22,147 bases of DNA from Sphingobacteriaceae bacterium UBA2059. Lineage in GTDB: Bacteria; Bacteroidota; Bacteroidia; Sphingobacteriales; Sphingobacteriaceae. Below are positions 15,179-22,147 of the stretch, in pieces. A program made the translations under genes and the position numbers. Below the pieces are notes generated by a model. It was not told where the DNA came from. It saw only the letters and a list, made by a program, of their open reading frames with translations, and searched no databases. Within the stretch, counting starts at the first letter, position 1. Each line of letters begins with the position of its first letter. The DNA lies in assembly GCA_002332615.1 (NCBI GenBank), contig DDAL01000031.1, positions 169,051 through 191,197 of the forward strand. Reading direction: 5' to 3'.

Positions 15179-15544
15179 TTATATGTAATCACTCAATATA
15201 AGTAAAAGCTGATCTATGTTTATAGGTTTGGCTATATATGCGTTAGCTCCGGCCGCAAGGCACTTTTCTCTATCACCAAGCATTGCTTGCGCCGTTACAG
15301 CTATTAGAGGTGTAGAAGACAACTCAGGATTTTCTCTGATTAATCTAATGGCTTCGTAGCCATCCATTTCCGGCATCATCATATCCATAAGTACAATACA
15401 TATAGACTTGTCTCGCTGCATCAGATCAATACCCTCTGTGGCATTTGTAGCAGTTATACAAGCAATTTTCTTCGCTTTCAAAACGGCTTCTAAAGCAAAA
15501 ATGTTTCTTGGGTCATCGTCAATTATTAATATCTTTTTTGTCAT
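15179..15544 (-). CDS. Single-domain response regulator
   Basis: A 121-residue stand-alone receiver. The acidic cluster IIDDDPRNIF, phosphoacceptor Asp in VLMDMMMPEMDGYEA (about residue 53), switch Thr in IAVTAQAM and Lys in YIAKPINID are all present, so it should be phosphorylatable. It has no output domain, as in CheY or DivK. It is strikingly similar to the third receiver of the adjacent hybrid kinase, including a 26-base identical stretch of DNA, which suggests duplication within the operon or a shared phosphodonor. It starts 14 bp after the hybrid kinase and ends 9 bp before cheR. A likely role is a phospho-shuttle or regulator of CheB/CheR. Confidence 0.93.
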   Translation of the reverse strand: MTKKILIIDDDPRNIFALEAVLKAKKIACITATNATEGIDLMQRDKSICIVLMDMMMPEMDGYEAIRLIRENPELSSTPLIAVTAQAMLGDREKCLAAGANAYIAKPINIDQLLLILSDYI

Positions 15545-15558
15545 ATAAAGTGGGAAGG

Positions 15559-18500
15559 TTAGATGTATTTGTCATAAAGCCACACCCTCAGAAGAGAGAT
15601 TAGCTGATCAATATCGACAGGCTTGGATATATAATCAGATGCACCTGCTTGAATGCATTTCTCCCTGTCTCCAGTCATGGCTTTGGCTGTTACAGCTAGA
15701 ATTGGAAGATTTTTATACTTATTATTTTGCCTTATAAGTGTAGTGCTTTCATAGCCATCCATTTCCGGCATCATCATGTCCATAAGCACAATGTCGGTCT
15801 GAGGATTTTCATTAAGCACCTTTAACGCTTCCTTTCCATCCGTAGCTGAAAGTACCTTCATCTTCATTTGTTCCAGAGCTTTAGTTAAAGAAAAAATATT
15901 TCTTACGTCATCATCAGCAATCAGAACTGTTTTTCCTTCAAGCACTTCATTTAGAACACTGGATTTACTTACAGACTCAGGACCTTTAGATTTTGTCTCT
16001 TCTACCAGATGAAGGAATAACGCTACTTCATCGATAATTCTTTGGTAGGAATGAGCCGTCTTCATTACAATGCTGTCGGCATACTGGCGAATTTTGCTTT
16101 CTTCGGCCTTAGACAGGTTTTTGCCTGTAAAAATTATTATGGGTACGTTTTCCAGTCCCTCATTCTTTTTAACAGCCTCCAGAGTGGTATAAGCGTTAAT
16201 ATCTGGTATGCCCATGTCAAGTATCACACAGTTGACTTCTTTCTTTAACAACGCGTTTACGCCTTCTGAAAGCGTCCCTTTTATTTCTGAATTAACATTG
16301 TAGGTTTCAAGAAAATAAGCCAAAGCTCTTGCGTGCTTAGCATTTTCTTCAATGATTAGAACTTTCTTGCTGCTGTTGTTAAGAGCTTCCTCAATTTTAT
16401 CGAACATCTCTTTCATGTTCTCAACCGTAATAGGTTTATTTATAAAGTCTATCGCACCCTTAACCAGACTCTCTTTTTTTACCTCCATCGAGGACATGAT
16501 GTGCACTGGTATATGCTTGGTTATTGGGTCCGACTTAAGTTCTTCCATCACCTCCCAGCCATCTTTAACAGGAAGTTGGATATCAAGTAAAATAGCACTT
16601 GGGATGTAATTCTTAGCCATTTCGATACCGTGGTCGCCTCTTCCTGCAACAATTCCTTTATAATTATTCTTTCTTGTATATTTTAGCAATGCTTTAGCGA
16701 AATTGATATCGTCTTCTACAATCAATATCACTTTATCTCCTTCAATGATGCCTTCCCTGTCATCTTCTATATGTTGAAAACTTAAGGGAGCTATGTACCG
16801 ATGGGTTTTCTTTTCGATTTCTTTTTCTTCGCTGACTAAAACCTCCGCAGAGACTTTTTCGATCTTGGAGCTCTGGCTATCCTGAATATCCAACTTATCT
16901 TCCGGAGAGAATGGTATTTCTATCATAAAAGTGCTTCCTTTTTCAGGGACGCTTTTTACTGTGATTGTTCCACCCAGGAGTTTAGATAGTTCCTTACTAA
17001 TCGATAGGCCTAATCCAGTACCGCCATATTTTCTTCTGGTAGAACCATCTGCTTGCTGGAAAGCATCAAAAATAGATAGATGTTTATCTTTAGGTATCCC
17101 AATCCCTGTATCCTGGATGGAGAAGCATATGTGGTTCTTTTTTGATAAAGAAGGGCTTACTTCAACTGAAACATACCCTTTGGAGGTAAATTTAAGTGCA
17201 TTAGAAAGTAAGTTTTTCAGTATTTGTTCCAGGCGAAGCTTGTCTGTAGTAATTGACAACGGAAGGGTTTCATCAATTGAAGTCTTAAAGTCCAGTCCTT
17301 TTTCACGTGCAATAGATTTAAATAAGGACTTCATGTCGCCGATGATTTCACGAACAGGGACTTCCTTAAATTCGAGACTCATTTTTCCAGCTTCAATTTT
17401 AGAAAGATCTAGAATTTCGTCAATTAGTGCCAGTAATCCGTTGCCTGAACTTTGGATTACTTTCGCAAATTCGATCTGCTCATCATTAAGGTTTTTATCG
17501 GTATTATCTGCCATTAATCTTGACAGAAGAAGGATTGAATTCAGTGGCGTTCGTAATTCATGCGACATATTGGCAAGGAATTCAGACTTGTATCGGGAAC
17601 TCTGTTCAAGCTCTTCAGCTTTCTTCTGTATATCCAAGTTTCTTATCAAAATAAGTTGATTCTTTTCTTCCAGAATCTTGCTTCTTTCTTCCAGTTCCTG
17701 GTTCGCCTGCAACAATTCTTCCTGCTGCACTTTAAGTTCTTCCTCAGATGCTTGTAATTTTTGGGCTTGTGCTTCGAGCTCGGTATTGAGGTTTTCAAGT
17801 TCACTATGCTGAGCTTGGAGTTCTTCAGCCTGAGCTTGCGTTTCTGCCAGAAGCTCACGCATTCTCATTCGGTTTTCGGAGGTATTGAGGGATATGCCGA
17901 TATTGACAGATATTCTTTTGAAATACTCCATTTCAAAGTCTGTATAGCTGTCAATGGAACCTAGCTCAATGACTCCTTTTACAGAATTTTCGAAGATTAA
18001 AGGGAATATAATAACATGCCTGGGTTTAGCTTGTCCAAAGGCAAAGTTTATGAGCAGATCGTTGTTTGGGATGTCTTCTAATAATATGGGCTTACGATCT
18101 AATGCACATTGTCCAACAAGCCCTTCTCCCAATTTTACAACATTAGCTTTGTGATTGGCAGGAAACGCATAACTACTAATCAACTCCAGGTTCTCATTGT
18201 CCCGAAGAATGTAAAGTGCCCCTATTTGACTTTCAGTAAACTGGATGATATAATCAAGCATTTTTTGTGAAAGCGTCTTAACGTCTTCCTCGCTTATCAT
18301 TTTATCATTTAGGTTGGCAATTCCCGTTTGCAGCTTTTCTTCGTCGGACAACAATTTAAATGATCGTTCAAGAGATTCGGCCATTTTGTTCAATGACACA
18401 GCAAGTCCTCCCAAGTAATCATTCTTATCGTCTTCCACTCTGGTTTCATAATCACCGAGGGAAATCTTTGCAGCAACTTCTTCGATGATTTCAATTCTTC

Positions 18501-19170
18501 GGCTCATCTCAAATTCTTTCTGTTGAAGCTGGTTATAGAGTGACGCCCTGCTTTCAAAATCTTTCTTTGCTTTTAAGTAAGATATATACGTTATAATAAT
18601 TGCAAGTATGGCTGCAAATATTATTAGGAGAGGAGTGAAGGTGGAAAATAAGTCCATCCTGTTTGTTCTTCTGCTTAAAGCCTCTTGCTCCAGTTGTTTC
18701 ATTCTGGTTGAGATAGCTCTTGCTTCATCCATTAGCTCTTTACCAAGGCGCATTTCCTGCGAACTGATGGTTTTATTTGTCTTTTGCATTAGCAGAACAT
18801 TGTCCAGACGTTTGAGCCTCTGTACGATGATTTCTTCAAGCTTATTGCAGTTACTTAATTGTTCAGGCTTGTCAATAACCATTTGCCTGATGTTGTTAAG
18901 CGAAGCGGTTGCTTTTTGGTATGCTCCATAATATGGTTCCAAAAAGGCTTCTTCGCCGGTGATCAGGAAACCCCTCTGACCCGTTTCTGCATCTTTAAGT
19001 ATAGAAAGGGTATTTTCAAGCTCTGATATTACTCTGGATGTCTGAACAACCTTCTTTGAGCTGGAAAGTAAGTTGTTAATACTTATATAAGATGCTATTG
19101 AACTGATTAATAGTAATATAAGGAATACTCCATAACTTAATCTAAGGTTTCTTATTATAGTGCTGTTCAT
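15559..19170 (-). CDS. Hybrid sensor histidine kinase: CHASE3-HAMP-GAF-coiled coil-HisKA-HATPase-REC-REC-REC
   Basis: A 1203-residue membrane sensor. TM1 is at about 11-33, an extracytoplasmic CHASE3 domain with DAETGQRGFLITG at 34-177, and TM2 at 178-198. Then come HAMP (about 205-272), GAF (about 280-430), and a long coiled coil with leucines every seven residues from 451 to 500. The kinase core has His537 in ANMSHELRTPLN, Asn653/Asn657 in the N box, DTGIGIP and the GGTGLGLS G box. Three receivers follow, with phosphoacceptors Asp863, Asp985 and Asp1131; the second is atypical, with NAY in place of the usual DG after the proline and Lys-Thr in place of Lys-Pro. It is the core of the operon with a response regulator, cheR and cheB, 45 bp downstream of another kinase. 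The ligand is unknown. Confidence 0.95.
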   Translation of the reverse strand: MNSTIIRNLRLSYGVFLILLLISSIASYISINNLLSSSKKVVQTSRVISELENTLSILKDAETGQRGFLITGEEAFLEPYYGAYQKATASLNNIRQMVIDKPEQLSNCNKLEEIIVQRLKRLDNVLLMQKTNKTISSQEMRLGKELMDEARAISTRMKQLEQEALSRRTNRMDLFSTFTPLLIIFAAILAIIITYISYLKAKKDFESRASLYNQLQQKEFEMSRRIEIIEEVAAKISLGDYETRVEDDKNDYLGGLAVSLNKMAESLERSFKLLSDEEKLQTGIANLNDKMISEEDVKTLSQKMLDYIIQFTESQIGALYILRDNENLELISSYAFPANHKANVVKLGEGLVGQCALDRKPILLEDIPNNDLLINFAFGQAKPRHVIIFPLIFENSVKGVIELGSIDSYTDFEMEYFKRISVNIGISLNTSENRMRMRELLAETQAQAEELQAQHSELENLNTELEAQAQKLQASEEELKVQQEELLQANQELEERSKILEEKNQLILIRNLDIQKKAEELEQSSRYKSEFLANMSHELRTPLNSILLLSRLMADNTDKNLNDEQIEFAKVIQSSGNGLLALIDEILDLSKIEAGKMSLEFKEVPVREIIGDMKSLFKSIAREKGLDFKTSIDETLPLSITTDKLRLEQILKNLLSNALKFTSKGYVSVEVSPSLSKKNHICFSIQDTGIGIPKDKHLSIFDAFQQADGSTRRKYGGTGLGLSISKELSKLLGGTITVKSVPEKGSTFMIEIPFSPEDKLDIQDSQSSKIEKVSAEVLVSEEKEIEKKTHRYIAPLSFQHIEDDREGIIEGDKVILIVEDDINFAKALLKYTRKNNYKGIVAGRGDHGIEMAKNYIPSAILLDIQLPVKDGWEVMEELKSDPITKHIPVHIMSSMEVKKESLVKGAIDFINKPITVENMKEMFDKIEEALNNSSKKVLIIEENAKHARALAYFLETYNVNSEIKGTLSEGVNALLKKEVNCVILDMGIPDINAYTTLEAVKKNEGLENVPIIIFTGKNLSKAEESKIRQYADSIVMKTAHSYQRIIDEVALFLHLVEETKSKGPESVSKSSVLNEVLEGKTVLIADDDVRNIFSLTKALEQMKMKVLSATDGKEALKVLNENPQTDIVLMDMMMPEMDGYESTTLIRQNNKYKNLPILAVTAKAMTGDREKCIQAGASDYISKPVDIDQLISLLRVWLYDKYI

Positions 19171-19215
19171 ATGAAAAAATCAAGCATCCAATTTAAGACT
19201 GAATGTTTTGTGCTG

Positions 19216-20700
19216 TTAATTGTTGTTTTTGTGAATGGGTAAACAGAAATAAAATGACGATCCTTCTCCGTCAGAACTTTTAAGTCCAAACTTTCCATCA
19301 TGACGGTTAATGATTTCTGAACAGATGTAAAGACCTAGTCCTAACCCTTGAAACCTGTGAGATGTTTCCTCAACTCTGTAAAACTTATTAAACAAACTGC
19401 CTTGTTTTTCTCTGGGAACTCCGACCCCATGATCCTTGACAGTCAGACAGATCATACTTCCGTTATCAATAACACTACACTCAATTGAGATTTCCTTTCT
19501 TTCGGGTGAGTATTTGATTGCATTTGTTAGATAGTTCATCAGGACCTGTTCTATTCTCATATCATCACCGAATACCTTAACATCCGCAGAACCGGTTTTT
19601 GTTATCTTGAAATCATGGTTAGTTTGTCTTATAATGTCTATGGTGCTATCCACTAAAGGCTCAAGGCTGAAAATCTTTTTATTGAACTTAAGCTTTCCGC
19701 TTTCTATTTTAGAGATGTCTAGCAGGTCTGCAATCAGCTTGTGTAGCTTATCGAGTTGAATCTGAGTCCGTTGAAGGTACTTAGATGATTCTTCAGATAA
19801 ATTAATATTGCTTTCAAAAGAGCGCTCGAGAAGCTGCATATAAGCTTTTATGCTCGTAAGTGGCGTTTTTAACTCATGACTCGCTATGCTTAAAAACTCG
19901 TCTTTTTTTCGTTCTACTTCTTTTTGTTCTTCTATGTCAGTAAATGTCCCAACCCACTTAACGATTGTGTCATTTTCAATTACAGGAAGAACACGTAATA
20001 AATGGCATCTGTAAACATCCTCATAAATGCGGCGGATTCTCACTTCCATCTTCAAAGGAGTGCCGTCCTTATACATTCGATTCAAAGACTGCTGAATATT
20101 AGGATCGTCAGGATGAGACTCAGGGAATATTTTTTCATTCGGTGAGTAGTCAAACCAATGTTGGTTTACAAACTCAATACTGCCATTGCTTTGAGCTGTG
20201 AAGGCAATCTGGGGAATACTTTCGAGCGTTAAATGCAATTCCTGCATCTTTTCCTTCAGCTCCGCCTGTGCTTGTTTTCTGTATTCAATTTCAGCTCTAA
20301 GAGCAAGTTGAGTCTTATTTAGTGCTCTAGTCTGTTCATAAAGCCTGTGAAGTGTTTTAACCTTCAGCATCAAAACGTCAGGATCGACAGGCTTCGTTAC
20401 GTAATCTATACCCCCTGAAGCATATCCCTTAGCAATGAATCTTTTATCTGTGTTTACCGCTGATAGGAAAATAATTGGGGTGTCTTTGGTCTTGCTGTAG
20501 CCTGTAATGGCTTCGGCAACTTCAAAACCATCCATTCCGGGCATCTGCACATCCAAGATTATCAAAGCATAACTGTTCTTTAGTATTTTTTTTAAAGCAT
20601 CTTCTCCTGTAAGTGCAGAGTCAACCTCAAAATTGTGCAGCTCAAGTATTTTCTTTAAAGAAAATATGTTTTCTGCTTTGTCGTCTACGATAAGAATCAT
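19216..20700 (-). CDS. REC-PAS-histidine kinase
   Basis: A 494-residue cytoplasmic protein without membrane segments. An N-terminal receiver (1-118; phosphoacceptor Asp50 in IILDVQMPGMDGFE, Lys103) is followed by a coiled linker (about 120-155), a PAS domain (about 155-260, ending GTFTDIEEQKEVERKKDE), HisKA with His275 in FLSIASHELKTPL, and an HATPase domain with LMNYLTNAIKYSPE, DHGVGVP and GLGLGLYI. The receiver lies before the kinase, so it is likely to receive phosphate from, or report to, another kinase such as the adjacent hybrid. It is the first gene of the five-gene sensory operon, and a candidate promoter lies just upstream, separating it from lon. Confidence 0.93.
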   Translation of the reverse strand: MILIVDDKAENIFSLKKILELHNFEVDSALTGEDALKKILKNSYALIILDVQMPGMDGFEVAEAITGYSKTKDTPIIFLSAVNTDKRFIAKGYASGGIDYVTKPVDPDVLMLKVKTLHRLYEQTRALNKTQLALRAEIEYRKQAQAELKEKMQELHLTLESIPQIAFTAQSNGSIEFVNQHWFDYSPNEKIFPESHPDDPNIQQSLNRMYKDGTPLKMEVRIRRIYEDVYRCHLLRVLPVIENDTIVKWVGTFTDIEEQKEVERKKDEFLSIASHELKTPLTSIKAYMQLLERSFESNINLSEESSKYLQRTQIQLDKLHKLIADLLDISKIESGKLKFNKKIFSLEPLVDSTIDIIRQTNHDFKITKTGSADVKVFGDDMRIEQVLMNYLTNAIKYSPERKEISIECSVIDNGSMICLTVKDHGVGVPREKQGSLFNKFYRVEETSHRFQGLGLGLYICSEIINRHDGKFGLKSSDGEGSSFYFCLPIHKNNN

Positions 20701-20725
20701 TTCAGAAAGTAAAGTACATCAAATT

Positions 20726-20756
20726 CAAATTTAGAGAGTTATTTAATTACATCATA
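20726..20756 (-). promoter_or_regulatory. Candidate promoter for the sensory operon
   Basis: Read on the minus strand, TAAATTTG (20733 down to 20726) matches TAnnTTTG exactly. TATG (20756-20753) is a three-of-four match to the -33 TTTG box with a 19-base spacer. The start would lie near 20720, about 20 bases before the ATG at 20700. It falls in the 71-bp gap after lon. Confidence 0.5.
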
Positions 20757-20771
20757 AGCGGTAAATATAAC

Positions 20772-22147
20772 TTATTTGTTATCAATACTCTCAGGGATAG
20801 TTAATTCAATAGCATCTTTACCTCTTTCATCTGTAAGTGCAATATTAATTACTTCTTTCATTTCAGTTACGTAATGAAACTTAAGATCTTTTATATAGGT
20901 TTCTTTAATTTCAAGGATATCTTTCTCGTTCGATTTGCACAAAATTATCTCCCTGATATTAGCACGTTTAGCAGCCAATATCTTTTCTTTAATGCCTCCT
21001 ACAGCCAAAACCTTACCTCTTAAAGTTATCTCGCCGGTCATGGCAAGATCTGGTTTTACCAGCCGCTGAGTAAATACAGAGGTCAGTGCTGTTAGCATAG
21101 TAATCCCTGCAGACGGGCCGTCTTTTGGAGTTGCACCTGCAGGCACATGTATATGTACATCCCAATGATCGAAGAGTCTGTGGTCAATGCTGAACATTTT
21201 ACTATGCGCTTTTAAATAGGCGAGCGCTATAGAAGCAGACTCCTTCATTACGTCTCCCAGGTTTCCTGTTAACGTTAGTCTTCCTTTGCCTGGGCTCAGA
21301 CTTGCTTCAATGAACAAGATATCTCCGCCGGCCTGCGTCCAGGCAAGTCCGGTTACGACTCCGGGAACCTCATTACCTTCATAAAGGTCTTTATCGAAAA
21401 TAGGCGCTCCCAGGGTGTTCACTACATCGGACTTTGTCAAGGTGGAACTATAAGCATCTTCCATAGCTATCTTTGTAGCTACCCCTCGCACTAAGGAACC
21501 GATCATTTTCTCCAAGCCTCTTACTCCGGACTCCCGGGTATATTCTTCAATTACTTTTTCGAGGATAGTTGATTTAAGTATTACGTCTTTTTTATTTAGA
21601 CCATGTTGAGCTATCTGTTTAGGAAGAAGGTGCTGACGGGATATTTCAACTTTTTCTTCAATTGTATATCCATTAACTTCTATGATCTCCATTCTGTCGA
21701 GCAATGCAGGCTGAATTGAGTTAAGGGAATTTGCAGTTGCGATGAACATTACATTAGAAAGGTCATAATCAAGTTCAACATAATGGTCGTAAAAGCTGTT
21801 GTTTTGTTCAGGATCCAAAACTTCTAAAAGGGCAGAAGATGGGTCTCCCTTATAATCGCTGCCAACTTTGTCAATCTCGTCTAACACAAAAACGGGATTT
21901 GAAGACCCGGCTTTTTTAATCGACTGCACAATACGGCCAGGCATTGCGCCTATGTATGTTTTCCTATGACCCCGTATTTCCGCTTCGTCTCTCACACCTC
22001 CTAAAGCCATGCGCACATATTTTCGACCTAGAGCTTTTGCAATTGACTTGCCGAGAGAGGTTTTACCAACTCCCGGAGGACCAACGAGACATAGTATCGG
22101 TGCTTTCATGTCGTTTTTGATCTTTAAAACTGCAAGATATTCGATGA
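20772..22147 (-). CDS. lon: ATP-dependent Lon protease (endopeptidase La), C-terminal part; start outside the window
   Basis: About 457 C-terminal residues; the frame runs on past the right edge, where codons before the first visible Met read IEYLAVLKIKND, so that Met is internal. The AAA+ ATPase shows Walker A GPPGVGKTS, Walker B VFVLDEIDKVG, sensor region FIATANSLNSIQPALLDRME and the arginine-rich ESGVRGLEKMIG. The protease domain has catalytic Ser in PKDGPSAGITM and catalytic Lys in GGIKEKILAAKRANI. Lon degrades damaged and regulatory proteins in the cytoplasm. A tail of roughly 20 residues (after INIALTDERG) is acidic and may be lineage specific. The N-terminal substrate-binding domain is not in view. 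Confidence 0.96.
   Translation of the reverse strand, partial: IEYLAVLKIKNDMKAPILCLVGPPGVGKTSLGKSIAKALGRKYVRMALGGVRDEAEIRGHRKTYIGAMPGRIVQSIKKAGSSNPVFVLDEIDKVGSDYKGDPSSALLEVLDPEQNNSFYDHYVELDYDLSNVMFIATANSLNSIQPALLDRMEIIEVNGYTIEEKVEISRQHLLPKQIAQHGLNKKDVILKSTILEKVIEEYTRESGVRGLEKMIGSLVRGVATKIAMEDAYSSTLTKSDVVNTLGAPIFDKDLYEGNEVPGVVTGLAWTQAGGDILFIEASLSPGKGRLTLTGNLGDVMKESASIALAYLKAHSKMFSIDHRLFDHWDVHIHVPAGATPKDGPSAGITMLTALTSVFTQRLVKPDLAMTGEITLRGKVLAVGGIKEKILAAKRANIREIILCKSNEKDILEIKETYIKDLKFHYVTEMKEVINIALTDERGKDAIELTIPESIDNK

Noticed and set aside
15179..15544. The free receiver as a fragment broken off the hybrid kinase
   Set aside because: It has its own ATG, all receiver residues and a separate stop, and the hybrid still has a complete third receiver.
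16931..17659. 242-codon plus-strand open frame opposite the hybrid kinase
   Set aside because: It lies entirely antisense to the kinase core, whose motifs are intact; it is a shadow frame with no recognisable protein features.
13779..20700. Reading the cheB/cheR locus as a flagellar or gliding chemotaxis operon
   Set aside because: No MCP, CheA, CheW or motility gene is present in the window; only the methylation enzymes and hybrid kinases are.
1..22147. Mobile elements, CRISPR arrays, toxin-antitoxin pairs, tRNA and rRNA genes
   Set aside because: No repeat arrays, transposase or integrase motifs, paired small toxin-like genes or tRNA-like folds were seen.

Overview
The window looks like chromosomal DNA of a low-GC Bacteroidota, most likely of the Sphingobacteriaceae (Pedobacter-like). 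This rests on several things seen in the sequence: a short 30S protein THX (bS31) gene, promoters fitting the Bacteroidota TTTG-N19-TAnnTTTG pattern, a DUF4230 protein, AT-rich leaders with few Shine-Dalgarno motifs, and the type of PurF C-terminus at the left edge. No phage, transposon, integrase, CRISPR, tRNA or rRNA was seen. The genes are mostly housekeeping genes plus one signalling locus.

Layout. At 1-1034 the 3' end of an amidophosphoribosyltransferase-like gene abuts a convergent LysE-type exporter. At 1205-3570 a forward cluster encodes a dCMP deaminase-like enzyme, an alpha/beta hydrolase and a poxvirus-type topoisomerase IB. A 302-bp non-coding stretch with a perfect 12-bp inverted repeat and a candidate promoter leads to guaB. 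Then follow trxB, the THX gene (45 codons, ending inside a terminator hairpin) and a DUF4230 membrane protein. At 7130-8759, on the minus strand, are a helical protein of unknown function, an ECF sigma factor and an overlapping four-TM protein that could act as its partner.

At 8823-13801 a very tight forward operon starts from the best promoter in the window. It encodes a dicarboxylate/acidic amino acid symporter, a small anchored protein, nicotinamidase, aspartate kinase and diaminopimelate decarboxylase. This reads as aspartate uptake combined with the first and last steps of lysine synthesis.

At 13779-20700, on the minus strand, is a five-gene sensory operon: a REC-PAS-histidine kinase, a 1203-residue CHASE3-HAMP-GAF-coiled-coil-kinase-REC-REC-REC hybrid, a single-domain response regulator, CheR and a CheB without a receiver domain. 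It has chemotaxis-type methylation enzymes but no chemoreceptor, CheA or CheW in view, and is the most interesting system here. The window closes with the C-terminal part of Lon protease on the minus strand, cut by the right edge.

The three convergent gene pairs are packed end to end: stops adjacent at 404/405, stops sharing CTAG at 7130-7133, and a 23-bp overlap at 13779-13801.
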